64,000 bases of DNA from Bacillota bacterium (GTDB lineage: Bacteria; Bacillota; Clostridia; Oscillospirales; Oscillospiraceae): NCBI GenBank assembly GCA_021770445.1, contig JAETQY010000002.1:62001-126000 (forward strand). The letters are read 5' to 3'. Below are positions 49,001-57,537 of the stretch, one piece after another (position 1 is the first letter of the stretch; the number at the start of each line of letters is the position of its first letter). The notes beneath the pieces are model-generated. The model had not been told where the DNA came from. It made no database searches and worked only from the letters and a program-made list of their open reading frames with translations. The translations under genes were made by a program, and so were the position numbers.

Positions 49001-49539
49001 TCGGCTCTATTTTAAATGACTTCCAGCGGGAGGACGGCCCCCGGGAGTACCGGGACGAGCAGCGGGTGTCTATCGCCGGGGTAATCTCCACCTACCGCAC
49101 CCGCACCACCCGAAATAACACCCTGATGGCCTATGTGATGCTGGAGGATGACACGGCCTCCATGGAGCTGATCTGCTTCTCCCGGACGCTGAATGAGAGC
49201 GGCAGCTTCATCCGGGAGAACGCCGCCATCCTGGCCGCGGGCAAGATCTCCGCCCGGGACGACAAGGAGCCCCAGCTGATGGTGGACACAATCCAACCTC
49301 TTAACGGCCTGGAGGTGTCCGCCGGAAGCGGAGAAACTCTGTACCTCCGTATGCCCTCCCGGGAGGACCCCCGCCTGCGGAAGGTACGGCTGGCCCTGTC
49401 CTTCTTCCCCGGGGAGGATCAGGTGGTGCTCTACTTTGAGGACTGCAAAAAGCGGGTGGGCTCCCGGTGCGAAATTCACCCGGCCCTGGTAGACGACCTG
49501 AAGGAGCGGCTGGGGGAGGAAAACGTGGTGGTGAAGTGA
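46069..49539 (+). CDS. dnaE: DNA polymerase III alpha subunit DnaE
   Basis: FVHLHLHTEFSLLDGACRIKKLV PHP; PVGPGRGSAAGSMVAYCL; PDIDIDFCPRRRQEVIDYV. Confidence 0.97.
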   Translation: MSFVHLHLHTEFSLLDGACRIKKLVERVKEMGQEAVAITDHGCMYGVIDFYRACKAAGVKPVIGCEVYVAPRGRTRFQKVHEFDSRYNHLVLLCRNEEGYRNLSYMVSKGYLEGFYIKPRIDLDLLREHTGGLIACSACMSGEISRLLLAGDYDQAKAVALEMRELFGEDGYYLELQDHGIPAQKQVNAQIVRLSQETGIPLIATNDAHYLRREDAETQDILMCIQTGKTLDEPGRMRFETREFFVKSEAEMAALFPEHPEAIENTAKIAQLCNVEFEFGKYHLPLFQLPEGWTDGEAYFRKLCLDGFAWRYPDQPPEYLKQLNYEMDMIRKMGFVDYFLIVSDFIGYAKGQGIPVGPGRGSAAGSMVAYCLNITDVDPMEYGLYFERFLNPERVSMPDIDIDFCPRRRQEVIDYVKRKYGEDHVAQIVTFGTMAARGSVRDVGRVMGVPYGEVDALAKLIPSGPGALHITLEESLKLSKQLKDAYDENPATKKLIDTAMAIEGMPRNTSTHAAGVVITRRPVVDYVPLAANDGQPVTQYVMTTLEELGLLKMDFLGLRNLTVLDDAAKMVQKKEPGFTIDAIPENDPATMAMLAEGKTSGVFQLESAGMTGVCVGLKPKNIEDICAVIALYRPGPMDSIPKFLACAQDPAKVTYKDPSLVPILSGTYGCIVYQEQVIRIFQDLAGYSLGQADMVRRAMSKKKVKEIEKEREAFLHGDPARNIPGCVANGVPEEAAQAIYDEMYDFAEYAFNKSHSLVYAIVCYQTAWFKCHHPREYMAALLTSVLDSTEKVAEYIAECREMGIKLLPPDVNQSGADFTVVEEGIRFGLVALKGVGRSFIANLLSEREKNGPFADFMDFCDRLFDQDMNRRMVESLIKSGAFDTMGCRRSQLMQVYGQVLDGIAAARKRNVEGQLDLFGFGGGEEENAPLPNLVLPDLPEYTPQELMTMEKETTGLYLSGHPMDQYRELAKQLGAVTIGSILNDFQREDGPREYRDEQRVSIAGVISTYRTRTTRNNTLMAYVMLEDDTASMELICFSRTLNESGSFIRENAAILAAGKISARDDKEPQLMVDTIQPLNGLEVSAGSGETLYLRMPSREDPRLRKVRLALSFFPGEDQVVLYFEDCKKRVGSRCEIHPALVDDLKERLGEENVVVK

Positions 49540-50264
49540 TGGAACTGCTGGACTATCTGCGGGAATTTAATATTCTGTCCGTGTTCCTGCGACTGACGCT
49601 GGCGGTACTGTGCGGGGGCCTGATCGGGATCAACCGGGAGCACAAGAGACGGCCGGCGGGCTTCCGCACCTATATGATGGTTTGCCTGGGGGCGGCGCTG
49701 ACCATGGTGCTGGGCCAGTACCAGTACCGGATGTTTGACACGGTGTGGAGGAGCGCCCAGCTGGAGGTGGGCATGACCACCGACGTCACCCGGTTCGGCG
49801 CCCAGGTCATCAACGGCATCGGCTTCCTGGGCACGGGCACCATCCTGATTACCGAGCAGCGGGAGGTGAAGGGCCTGACCACGGCGGCGGGACTGTGGGC
49901 CTCGGCCTGCATGGGGCTGGCCATCGGGGCGGGCTTCTATGAGGGGATGCTGCTTGGCTTTTTGACGATCTTCCTCAGCATCAAGGTGCTGCCCTACGTG
50001 GAGGGCTTCCTGCTGGCCCGCTCTCGTAACATGAACCTCTATGTGGAGCTGACCGCGTTGGAGCGGATGAAGGACTTTATCCAGCTGATGCGGGATCGGG
50101 GCATCCAGATTTACGACGTGGAGATCGACCGCCGGGGGAGCGGGCGGGATCAGAGCGGTCCCAGTGTGGTATTTTACCTCCATCTGCCCAAATACCAGTC
50201 CCACACCCGGCTGCTGACAGACCTGTCCTACAGCCCAGACGTGCGGGCTATCGACGAGATATAG
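49539..50264 (+). CDS. MgtC/SapB family membrane protein
   Basis: GGLIGINREHKRRPAGFRTYMMVCLGAAL; GIGFLGTGTILI; GLTTAAGLWASA. Confidence 0.92.
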   Translation: MELLDYLREFNILSVFLRLTLAVLCGGLIGINREHKRRPAGFRTYMMVCLGAALTMVLGQYQYRMFDTVWRSAQLEVGMTTDVTRFGAQVINGIGFLGTGTILITEQREVKGLTTAAGLWASACMGLAIGAGFYEGMLLGFLTIFLSIKVLPYVEGFLLARSRNMNLYVELTALERMKDFIQLMRDRGIQIYDVEIDRRGSGRDQSGPSVVFYLHLPKYQSHTRLLTDLSYSPDVRAIDEI

Positions 50265-50276
50265 GAGGCGGAAACG

Positions 50277-50966
50277 GTGTTCAGCTCTTTGAATTTTCTG
50301 CGGCAGCCCGATATGCTGGGCATGACCGTGCGGGTGCTGCTGGCGCTGGTGTGCGGTGGGGCCATCGGGTGGGAGCGGACGGAGAAACGCCGCCCCGCCG
50401 GCTTCCGAACCCATATCCTGATCTGCCTGGGGGCGGCTATGACTACCGCCACCAGCCAGTATCTGTACATCGTCATGCACTATCCCATCAGCGTCAGCCG
50501 TATGGGGGCCCAGGTGATCGCCGGTGTCAGCTTCATCGGTGCGGGGGCCATTATGATGACCAAGTGGCGGCGGGTGCGGGGGCTGACCACCGCCGCCGGG
50601 CTGTGGGTGGTGGCCATCGTGGGCCTGTGCTGCGGCACCGCCTTTTACGAGGGGGCGGTCTATGCCACGATTTTGGTGCTGGTGGCGGAGGTCTTTTTCT
50701 CCAAGCTGGAGTACCGCCTGCTCCGGGAGACCAAGGAGGTGGCGGTCTATACGGAGTACGCCAGGTCCTCCTGCCTGGAGGACATCATTGCCCGGTGCCA
50801 CACCCTGGGCGTCAAGATCGTGGATGTGGAGATCACGAAAAAGGACGATGAGAGCGGCCGCTCCTGCGCCCTGCTGGCCCTCCTCTCCCGCCAGGGAGCG
50901 GGGAAGGAGGATATCCTCCGGGAGCTGGCCGGGATCGACGGTGTGGAGAACGTGGTGGAGGCGTAA
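50277..50966 (+). CDS. MgtC/SapB family membrane protein (second, GTG start)
   Basis: GGAIGWERTEKRRPAGFRTHILICLGAAM; GVSFIGAGAIMM; GLTTAAGLWVVA. Confidence 0.92.
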   Translation: MFSSLNFLRQPDMLGMTVRVLLALVCGGAIGWERTEKRRPAGFRTHILICLGAAMTTATSQYLYIVMHYPISVSRMGAQVIAGVSFIGAGAIMMTKWRRVRGLTTAAGLWVVAIVGLCCGTAFYEGAVYATILVLVAEVFFSKLEYRLLRETKEVAVYTEYARSSCLEDIIARCHTLGVKIVDVEITKKDDESGRSCALLALLSRQGAGKEDILRELAGIDGVENVVEA

Positions 50967-51004
50967 AAAAAGCGGGGCAGGTAGCGATACCTGTCCCGCT
51001 TTTG
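50965..51004. terminator. Terminator mgtC / ribU
   Basis: AAAAGCGGGgCAGGTA-gcga-TACCTGtCCCGCTTTT. Confidence 0.85.
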
Positions 51005-51029
51005 GTATAGGGAGGACTGCAATTCTCCC

Positions 51030-51734
51030 TCAAATCACCCCGGCCAGTACCAGGGCAAAGGTGACGAAGGTGGCCAGCAGAGCCAGAGAGAACAGCAGGA
51101 AGCCCAGATTGAACTTCTTGCCCTCGGTGCTCTGGGAGGGGGGCACCAGCCCGGAGGCCCGCAGAGCGGTGACCACCGGCTTGTACAGCAGCAGAGTGGC
51201 TGCCATATTCATGCCGCCCTTGGCCAGGTTGAAGGGGAGAAACAGGGTCGGCAGCATAGCGGCTACGGTGGCCCGGGAGACCAACTCCCCGGAGGCGCCG
51301 GTCATGTACAGGGGGGTAATGAGGTAGTTCCACAGCAGCATGACGACCACCATGAAGACCAGACCCAGGCTCAGGCCGATGACAGCGCCCTTTTTGGTGT
51401 GGTTCCGCTTGTAGACCCAGGAGGCGGTGCAGCAGAAGGAGCAGGTGGCCAGGGCGTTCATCAAAAAGCCCCAGGGGCCGGTGTGGCTGAAGGTGATCAT
51501 CTCAATGAAGGAGGAGATGATGCCGATAATGGCGGCGGCCATGGGGCCGAAGGTAAAGCCGCCGACGCAGACGGCCACATGCTTAAAGTCGAAGTCCAGG
51601 AACATGACGGGGGGCATCAGCTTGGACATCCAAGCGATAATCACCGAGACGCCGGTGAGCATGGCGATGCTGGTAATGGTCTTGGTATCCATCTTGGGAC
51701 GGGCGGGGGTCGCGGTTACGGTGGGTGTGGACAT
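51030..51734 (-). CDS. ribU: ECF transporter substrate-specific component, probable riboflavin transporter
   Basis: MPPVMFLDFDFKHVAVCVGGFTFGPMAAAIIGIISSFIEMIT; FMN riboswitch upstream. Confidence 0.85.
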   Translation of the reverse strand: MSTPTVTATPARPKMDTKTITSIAMLTGVSVIIAWMSKLMPPVMFLDFDFKHVAVCVGGFTFGPMAAAIIGIISSFIEMITFSHTGPWGFLMNALATCSFCCTASWVYKRNHTKKGAVIGLSLGLVFMVVVMLLWNYLITPLYMTGASGELVSRATVAAMLPTLFLPFNLAKGGMNMAATLLLYKPVVTALRASGLVPPSQSTEGKKFNLGFLLFSLALLATFVTFALVLAGVI

Positions 51735-51848
51735 AAAAAACACTCCTTTTTTGAATTTGACCGCTGAAAGACCATGTCTTCCAGGTGTCAAAACAAACAA
51801 GGAGGTGCGCCCTAAGCGCGCCGAAACGGCGCGTGTTGTTTTACACAC

Positions 51849-51967
51849 ATCTTCTTCCATCCGGACTGTAACCGTTGGTCCCGGAGTTTCACCGGGTCAG
51901 CGGACGCTTGCGCGCCCGGTCGCGGACTTTACCGCCAGTGGGGAATTTCACCCCGCCCTGAAGACAT
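51849..51967 (-). ncRNA. FMN riboswitch (RFN element)
   Basis: Minus strand: AGGGCGGGGTGAAATTCCCCACTGGCGGTAAAGTCCGCGA...CTGACCCGGTGAAACTCCGGGACCAACGGTTACAGTCCGGATGGAAGAAG. Confidence 0.95.
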
Positions 51968-52121
51968 CGTATCCAGTTGTCTGGAAGCATTATACGACAC
52001 AGCCGGGAAAAATGCAACCCCCAATTTCAGGCGCTGGGCAAATTGTGGACAAATTGAAAAACTTTGGCTTACCCTCTATGCAAACGGTAAAAAATATATT
52101 AAAATAGGATCAAGAAAAAGA

Positions 52122-52850
52122 ATGGGAGTGGTTCCATTGGAGAAGCCAAAGTATAAGCGGGTACTGTTAAAGATCAGCGGCGAGGCCCTGGCTGGGGACG
52201 CGTCCAGAGGGCTGGACTTCCACGTCATCGGCCAGGTGTGCGACGTGGTCAAGCGCTGCGTGGACATGGGGGTCCAGGTGGGCGTGGTGGTAGGCGGTGG
52301 CAACTTCTGGCGGGGCGTCAAGGACGGCGGCGACGCTATGGAGCGGGTCCGGGCCGACCACATGGGTATGCTGGCCACCTGCATCAACGCCCTAGCCGTG
52401 GCCGACGTGCTGGAGCAGAAGGGGGTGGAGGTCCGGGTGCAGACGGCCATCGCCATGCAGGCCATGGCCGAGCCCTACATCCGCTCCAAGGCCATCCGCC
52501 ACCTGGAGAAGGGCCGGGTTGTGATTTTCGGCTGCGGTACGGGCAACCCCTTCTTCTCCACCGACACCGCCGCGGTCCTCCGGGCCGCCGAGATTGACGC
52601 GGACGTGATCCTGCTGGCCAAGAACATCGACGGCGTCTACTCCGCCGATCCCAAGGTGGACCCCACCGCCGTCAAGTACGACGCCATCACCTACGACGAC
52701 GTGCTGGCCCAGCACCTGAAGGTGATGGACACCACTGCCACCTCCCTGTCCATGGACAACAAGATCCCCGTCCTCCTCTTCGCCCTCAAGGACCCGGAAA
52801 ATATCTTCCGGGCCGTGATGGGGGAGAAGATCGGGACCATTGTAGAATAA
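52122..52850 (+). CDS. pyrH: UMP kinase
   Basis: [58 protein letters not shown]. Confidence 0.97.
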   Translation: MGVVPLEKPKYKRVLLKISGEALAGDASRGLDFHVIGQVCDVVKRCVDMGVQVGVVVGGGNFWRGVKDGGDAMERVRADHMGMLATCINALAVADVLEQKGVEVRVQTAIAMQAMAEPYIRSKAIRHLEKGRVVIFGCGTGNPFFSTDTAAVLRAAEIDADVILLAKNIDGVYSADPKVDPTAVKYDAITYDDVLAQHLKVMDTTATSLSMDNKIPVLLFALKDPENIFRAVMGEKIGTIVE

Positions 52851-52863
52851 CAGAAAGGAAGTC

Positions 52864-53424
52864 ATGACCATGAGCCCTGAGATCGTAAGCTATGATGAGA
52901 AAATGCAGAAAACCATTGAGGTGGTCAAGGCCAATTTCGCCGCTGTCCGGGCGGGCCGGGCCAACGCCGGCGTGCTGGACCGCATCACGGTGGAGTACTA
53001 CGGCGCCCCCACCCCTCTGAACCAGGTGGCCAACATCGGCTCCCCCGATCCCCGGACCCTGACCGTTCAGCCCTACGATATGTCCCTGCTCAAGGCCATT
53101 GAGAAGGCCATCCAGACCTCCGACTTAGGGATTAACCCCCAGAACGACGGCCGGGTGATCCGTCTGGCCTTCCCCCAGCTTACCGAGGAGCGCCGTAAGG
53201 ACCTGACCAAGCAGGTGCGCAAGTACGGTGAAGAGGGCAAGGTGGCCCTGCGGAACATCCGCCGGGACGCCATGGACGACATCAAGAAGAAGACCAAGAA
53301 GTCCGAGCTCACCGAGGACGACCAGAAGAAGCTGGAGAAGGAGCTCCAGGACATGACCGACAAGCGGTGCAAGGACATCGACGATTTGACTGCCAAAAAG
53401 GAAAAGGAGCTCATGGCGGTTTGA
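52864..53424 (+). CDS. frr: Ribosome recycling factor
   Basis: RAGRANAGVLDRITVEYYGAPTPLNQVANI; EERRKDLTKQVRKYGEEGKVALRNIRRDA. Confidence 0.97.
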   Translation: MTMSPEIVSYDEKMQKTIEVVKANFAAVRAGRANAGVLDRITVEYYGAPTPLNQVANIGSPDPRTLTVQPYDMSLLKAIEKAIQTSDLGINPQNDGRVIRLAFPQLTEERRKDLTKQVRKYGEEGKVALRNIRRDAMDDIKKKTKKSELTEDDQKKLEKELQDMTDKRCKDIDDLTAKKEKELMAV

Positions 53425-53452
53425 ATTTGCTCCGGACAGGAGGTAGAAGGGA

Positions 53453-53626
53453 ATGAATGAGATTATGACTGAAAAAGAGCAGGCAACTGCTTTGATCGAA
53501 GAATATACCAAGCTGCAAAGGATCAAGGCGGCTCCAAATCGGGATGAAGAAATTGACTATCAGATCAAAACGGCAAAGGCCAAACTGGAAGCTCTGGGAA
53601 TCGTAACAGAAAACCTGGATAAATAA
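53453..53626 (+). CDS. Small hypothetical protein (57 aa; below ORF-track cutoff)
   Basis: SD aggaggta; MNEIMTEKEQATALIEEYTKLQRIKAAPNRDEEIDYQIKTAKAKLEALGIVTENLDK*. Confidence 0.75.
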   Translation: MNEIMTEKEQATALIEEYTKLQRIKAAPNRDEEIDYQIKTAKAKLEALGIVTENLDK

Positions 53627-53629
53627 AAG

Positions 53630-53657
53630 AAAGGCCCCCTTTTCCAAGGGGGCCTTT
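53630..53657 (+). terminator. Hairpin between small ORF and uppS
   Basis: AAAGGCCCCCTT-ttcc-AAGGGGGCCTTT. Confidence 0.7.
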
Positions 53658-53692
53658 GAATGGAAGAAAAAACACACAAAGGAGCGACCGCG

Positions 53693-54430
53693 ATGGCCCT
53701 CTTTCCGAAAAAGACCGAGACGGCGGACCTGTCCCGTCTGCCTGAACATATCGCCATCATCATGGACGGCAACGGCCGCTGGGCCAGAAAGCGCGGCCTG
53801 CCCCGGACGGCGGGCCACGCCGCCGGGGCGGAGACCTTCCGCACCATCGCCACCTACTGCAAGGACATCGGGCTTCAATACCTCACCGTCTACGCCTTCT
53901 CCTCCGAGAACTGGAAGCGGCCGGAGGAGGAGGTGGGGGCCATTATGGGGCTTTTGAAAAAGTACCTGCTGGAGGCCATCAGCCGGATGGAGCGGGACAG
54001 GGTGAAGATGGAGTTTTTCGGCGACCTGTCCCCCCTGACGCCGGAGCTGAGAGAGCTGTGCGAGCGGACCCGGGAAATTTCCCGGCACTATGAGGGCTGT
54101 CAGGTGAACATCTGCCTAAACTACGGCGGCCGGGACGACATTGTCCAGGCAGCACGCGCCTTCGCCCTGGACTGCGTGGAGGGCAGGGCCGACCCCAACC
54201 ACCTGAGCGCGGACCAGTTTGGTGGCTACCTCTACTCCAAAGGAGTGCCCGACCCCGATTTGATTATCCGCACCAGTGGGGAGCTACGGCTGTCCAATTT
54301 CCTGCTGTGGCAGGCGGCCTACTCCGAATTCTATATTACTGACGTGCTGTGGCCCGATTTCTCCAAGGAGGAGCTCCACCGGGCCATCGCGGCCTATCAG
54401 AGCCGGGACCGCCGGTTTGGAGGTGTGTGA
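53693..54430 (+). CDS. uppS: Isoprenyl transferase (undecaprenyl diphosphate synthase)
   Basis: HIAIIMDGNGRWARKRGLPRTAGHAAG; YAFSSENWKRP; PDLIIRTSGELRLSNFLLWQAAYSEFY. Confidence 0.97.
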   Translation: MALFPKKTETADLSRLPEHIAIIMDGNGRWARKRGLPRTAGHAAGAETFRTIATYCKDIGLQYLTVYAFSSENWKRPEEEVGAIMGLLKKYLLEAISRMERDRVKMEFFGDLSPLTPELRELCERTREISRHYEGCQVNICLNYGGRDDIVQAARAFALDCVEGRADPNHLSADQFGGYLYSKGVPDPDLIIRTSGELRLSNFLLWQAAYSEFYITDVLWPDFSKEELHRAIAAYQSRDRRFGGV

Positions 54431-54431
54431 T

Positions 54432-55250
54432 TTGGCAACTCGTATTATCGTAGGTCTGGCCCTGGGGCCGGCCTTCCTGGCTGCCCTGTTCCTCCTGCCG
54501 CCCATGGGCCTGGCCGTGGTGGCGGCCTTCATCGCGGGGGTGGCCTCCTTCGAGCTGCTGCGGGCCGCCAGGGTGGCCCACGGCAGCGGTATGTACATCT
54601 TTACCGCCATTGCCGCCGCCGCCATCCCCCTGGGTCACGGCCTGGGCTATGGAAGCTGGACCACCCGGGCGGTGGCCATCCTGCTGATGGCCGCCCTGTT
54701 TCTCCCGGCCCTGCGGCTGTACGGCACCAGTGGAGAGATCAAATTTGAGCATATTTTAGCCTGCCTCTTCGGCGGTGTGGGCATCCCCCTGTTTCTGTCC
54801 GCCCTGGTGCAGCTCAAAGGGTTGGACAACGGGCAGTTTTTTGTCCTGCTCCCCGTGATCTGCGCCTTCACCACCGACATCGGCGCCTACTTCTTTGGAG
54901 TTTTCCTGGGAAAACATCGGGGGATCACCCAGGTCAGCCCCAACAAGTCGCTGGAAGGCTACATCGGCGGCATTGTGACCGGCTGCCTGTGTATGCTGCT
55001 CTACGGCTGGCTGGTGGAGTATTTCGGCGGTATCCAGGTCAAGCTGCCCGTTATGGCCCTCTACGGCTTGCTGGGCAGCACCGTCACCGAGCTGGGCGAC
55101 CTGTCCTTCTCCCTCATCAAACGGCAGTACGGGGTGAAGGACTACGGCACCCTTCTGCCCGGCCACGGTGGGATGCTGGACCGGTTCGACTCCACCACCT
55201 TCGCCGCCCCCATGCTGCTGCTGCTGGTGGAGATTCTGCCAGCCTTTTAA
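54432..55250 (+). CDS. cdsA: Phosphatidate cytidylyltransferase (probable TTG start)
   Basis: DIGAYFFGVFLGKHRGITQVSPNKSLEGYIGGI; GDLSFSLIKRQYGVKDYGTLLPGHGGMLDRFDS; SD ggaggtg 7 nt before TTG. Confidence 0.95.
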   Translation: MATRIIVGLALGPAFLAALFLLPPMGLAVVAAFIAGVASFELLRAARVAHGSGMYIFTAIAAAAIPLGHGLGYGSWTTRAVAILLMAALFLPALRLYGTSGEIKFEHILACLFGGVGIPLFLSALVQLKGLDNGQFFVLLPVICAFTTDIGAYFFGVFLGKHRGITQVSPNKSLEGYIGGIVTGCLCMLLYGWLVEYFGGIQVKLPVMALYGLLGSTVTELGDLSFSLIKRQYGVKDYGTLLPGHGGMLDRFDSTTFAAPMLLLLVEILPAF

Positions 55251-55261
55251 GGAGAACGAAT

Positions 55262-56398
55262 ATGAGCAGAAAAGTTGCAGTTTTAGGTTCTACCGGCTCT
55301 ATCGGGCGGCAGTCATTGGATGTGATTGCCGCCTGTGGCATGGAGGCGGTAGCTCTGGCGGCCAACTCCAGCGCCAAGCGGATGGAGGAGCAGGCCCGTC
55401 AGTTCCGGCCGTCCATCGCCGCCCTGGCCGACGAGAAGGCCGCGGCCGACCTGCGTGTCCGGCTGGCGGACACCAACGTCCGGGTCCTCAGCGGACTGGA
55501 GGGTGTGCTGGAGGCGGCCACATTTTCCGGAGCAGACACGGCCATCGCCGCCCTGGTGGGGATGGCAGGGCTGCGGCCCACCCTGGCCGCCATCCGGGAG
55601 GGCAAGCGGGTGTGTCTGGCCAACAAGGAGACCCTGGTATGTGCCGGGCCGCTGGTGCTGGAGGAGGCCAAGGACTACGGGGCCAAGCTGTACCCCGTGG
55701 ACTCGGAGCACTCCGCCCTGTTCCAGTGCCTGGAGGCCAACCGGGACAGGGGAGAAGTAAAGCGGCTCATCCTCACCTGCTCTGGCGGGCCCTTCTACGG
55801 CAAAAAGCGGGAGGAACTGGTTGACATAACAGTTGAGGACGCCTTGAAGCATCCCAACTGGTCTATGGGGGCCAAGATTACTGTGGACTCGGCTACCCTG
55901 ATGAATAAGGGCCTGGAAGTGATCGAGGCCATGCACCTGTACCACATGCCCGTGGAAAAAATTTCCGTGGTCATCCACCGGGAGAGTATAGTCCATTCCC
56001 TGGTGGAATACTGTGATAATGCCATGCTGGCCCAGCTGGGGGCGCCGGACATGCGCCTGCCCATCCAGTACGCCCTGACCTACCCCAAGCGGGTCCCGGG
56101 ACCGTCCACCCCCCTGGACCTGTGGAGCTGCGGGCCCCTTACCTTCGGCACGCCGGATATGGATGCGTTCCCCTGTCTGGCCCTGGCCCTGGAGGCGGCC
56201 AAAACCGGCGGCACCGCCGGGGCCATCCTCAACGGGGCCAACGAGGGGGCGGTGGCCCAGTTCTTGGCGGGGAAGATCGGCTTCCTAGATATCCCCGCCA
56301 AGGTGGAGAAGGCCCTGTCCCAGATCAAGGTGGTGCAGAACCCCACCATGCAGGACATCCTGGACGCCGACAGGGCGGCCCGGGAAGCTGTTATGTAA
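55262..56398 (+). CDS. dxr: 1-deoxy-D-xylulose-5-phosphate reductoisomerase
   Basis: VAVLGSTGSIGRQSLDVI; LANKETLVCAG; PVDSEHSALFQCL; NWSMGAKITVDSATLMNKGLEVIEA. Confidence 0.97.
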   Translation: MSRKVAVLGSTGSIGRQSLDVIAACGMEAVALAANSSAKRMEEQARQFRPSIAALADEKAAADLRVRLADTNVRVLSGLEGVLEAATFSGADTAIAALVGMAGLRPTLAAIREGKRVCLANKETLVCAGPLVLEEAKDYGAKLYPVDSEHSALFQCLEANRDRGEVKRLILTCSGGPFYGKKREELVDITVEDALKHPNWSMGAKITVDSATLMNKGLEVIEAMHLYHMPVEKISVVIHRESIVHSLVEYCDNAMLAQLGAPDMRLPIQYALTYPKRVPGPSTPLDLWSCGPLTFGTPDMDAFPCLALALEAAKTGGTAGAILNGANEGAVAQFLAGKIGFLDIPAKVEKALSQIKVVQNPTMQDILDADRAAREAVM

Positions 56399-56420
56399 AC
56401 TATTTGGAGGTCCCTATTTT

Positions 56421-57485
56421 ATGCTCTATATCATCATTGCGATCCTGATTTTCGGTATTCTGGTGGCCACCCACGAGCTGGGCCACTTCGCCACCGCCAA
56501 GCTGCTGGGGGTGAAGGTGAACGAATTTGCCGTGGGCATGGGTCCGGCTCTGCTCAAGTGGGGGAAGGGAGAGACCCTCTACAGCCTGCGGGCTCTGCCC
56601 ATCGGCGGCTTCTGCGCCATGGAGGGAGAGGACGACGACTCCGCCGACCCCCGGTCCTTCGGCCGGGCGGCCTGGTGGAAGAAGATCATCATCCTGTGTG
56701 CTGGGGCTGCTATGAACTTCCTCACCGGCGTCATTATTATGGCGATCCTCTACGCCCCGGCCACCGGCTTCCGGGCGGAGGTCTACGGCGGACCGCTGGA
56801 GGGCTACGGCACCGAGGACTGCGGCCTGCTGGCGGGGGACCGGTTCCTGTCGGTGGACGGCCACAAGGTGCTGGTCTACGGCAACGCCCGTTTTTACCTG
56901 GACCGGGCGGGGGAGACCATCGACTTTGTGGTGGAGCGGGACGGACAGCGGGTGGAGCTGAAGGGCGTCCACCTGCCCTACCAGGAGCGCACCGATGAAG
57001 AGGGCAACTACACCCGCCTGCGGGGGCTGACCATGACGGCTACGGCGGACCCCACCACGTTCTTCGGTAAGCTGGGCTATGCCTGGAACACCTGCATCGA
57101 CTTTGTGCGGGTGGTGTGGGTCAGCCTGGGCGATCTAATCACCGGGGCGGTGGGTCTGCGGGACCTGTCCGGGCCGGTGGGCATCGTAAACATGATGGGC
57201 GAGGTGGGCAGCCAGTCCCCCACCCTCTTCGACGCCGCCTGGAACCTGGGCTATCTTGCCGCCCTCATCGCCGTCAACCTGGCGGTGATGAACCTGCTCC
57301 CCCTGCCCGCCCTGGACGGGGGCCGGGTGTTCTTCCTGGCGCTGAATGGGGTGGTCTACCTCCTGTTCCGGAGGAAGATCGACGCCAGATACGAGGGCTA
57401 CGTCCACCTGGCCGGGCTGGCCGCCCTGATGTGCCTGATGCTGGCGGTCACTCTCAGTGATGTGGGCAAGCTGTTTGGAAAATAA
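56421..57485 (+). CDS. rseP: RIP metalloprotease RseP (site-2 protease)
   Basis: ATHELGHFATAKLLGVKVNEFAVGMGP; NLLPLPALDGGRVFF. Confidence 0.95.
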   Translation: MLYIIIAILIFGILVATHELGHFATAKLLGVKVNEFAVGMGPALLKWGKGETLYSLRALPIGGFCAMEGEDDDSADPRSFGRAAWWKKIIILCAGAAMNFLTGVIIMAILYAPATGFRAEVYGGPLEGYGTEDCGLLAGDRFLSVDGHKVLVYGNARFYLDRAGETIDFVVERDGQRVELKGVHLPYQERTDEEGNYTRLRGLTMTATADPTTFFGKLGYAWNTCIDFVRVVWVSLGDLITGAVGLRDLSGPVGIVNMMGEVGSQSPTLFDAAWNLGYLAALIAVNLAVMNLLPLPALDGGRVFFLALNGVVYLLFRRKIDARYEGYVHLAGLAALMCLMLAVTLSDVGKLFGK

Positions 57486-57491
57486 AGTTGA

Positions 57492-57516
57492 TTTTCTCCC
57501 CCAGAGGGGGAGAAAA
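57492..57516. other. Perfect intercistronic hairpin rseP/ispG
   Basis: TTTTCTCCCCC-AGA-GGGGGAGAAAA. Confidence 0.7.
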
Positions 57517-57537
57517 CCGTTAAAAGGAACGATCAAA

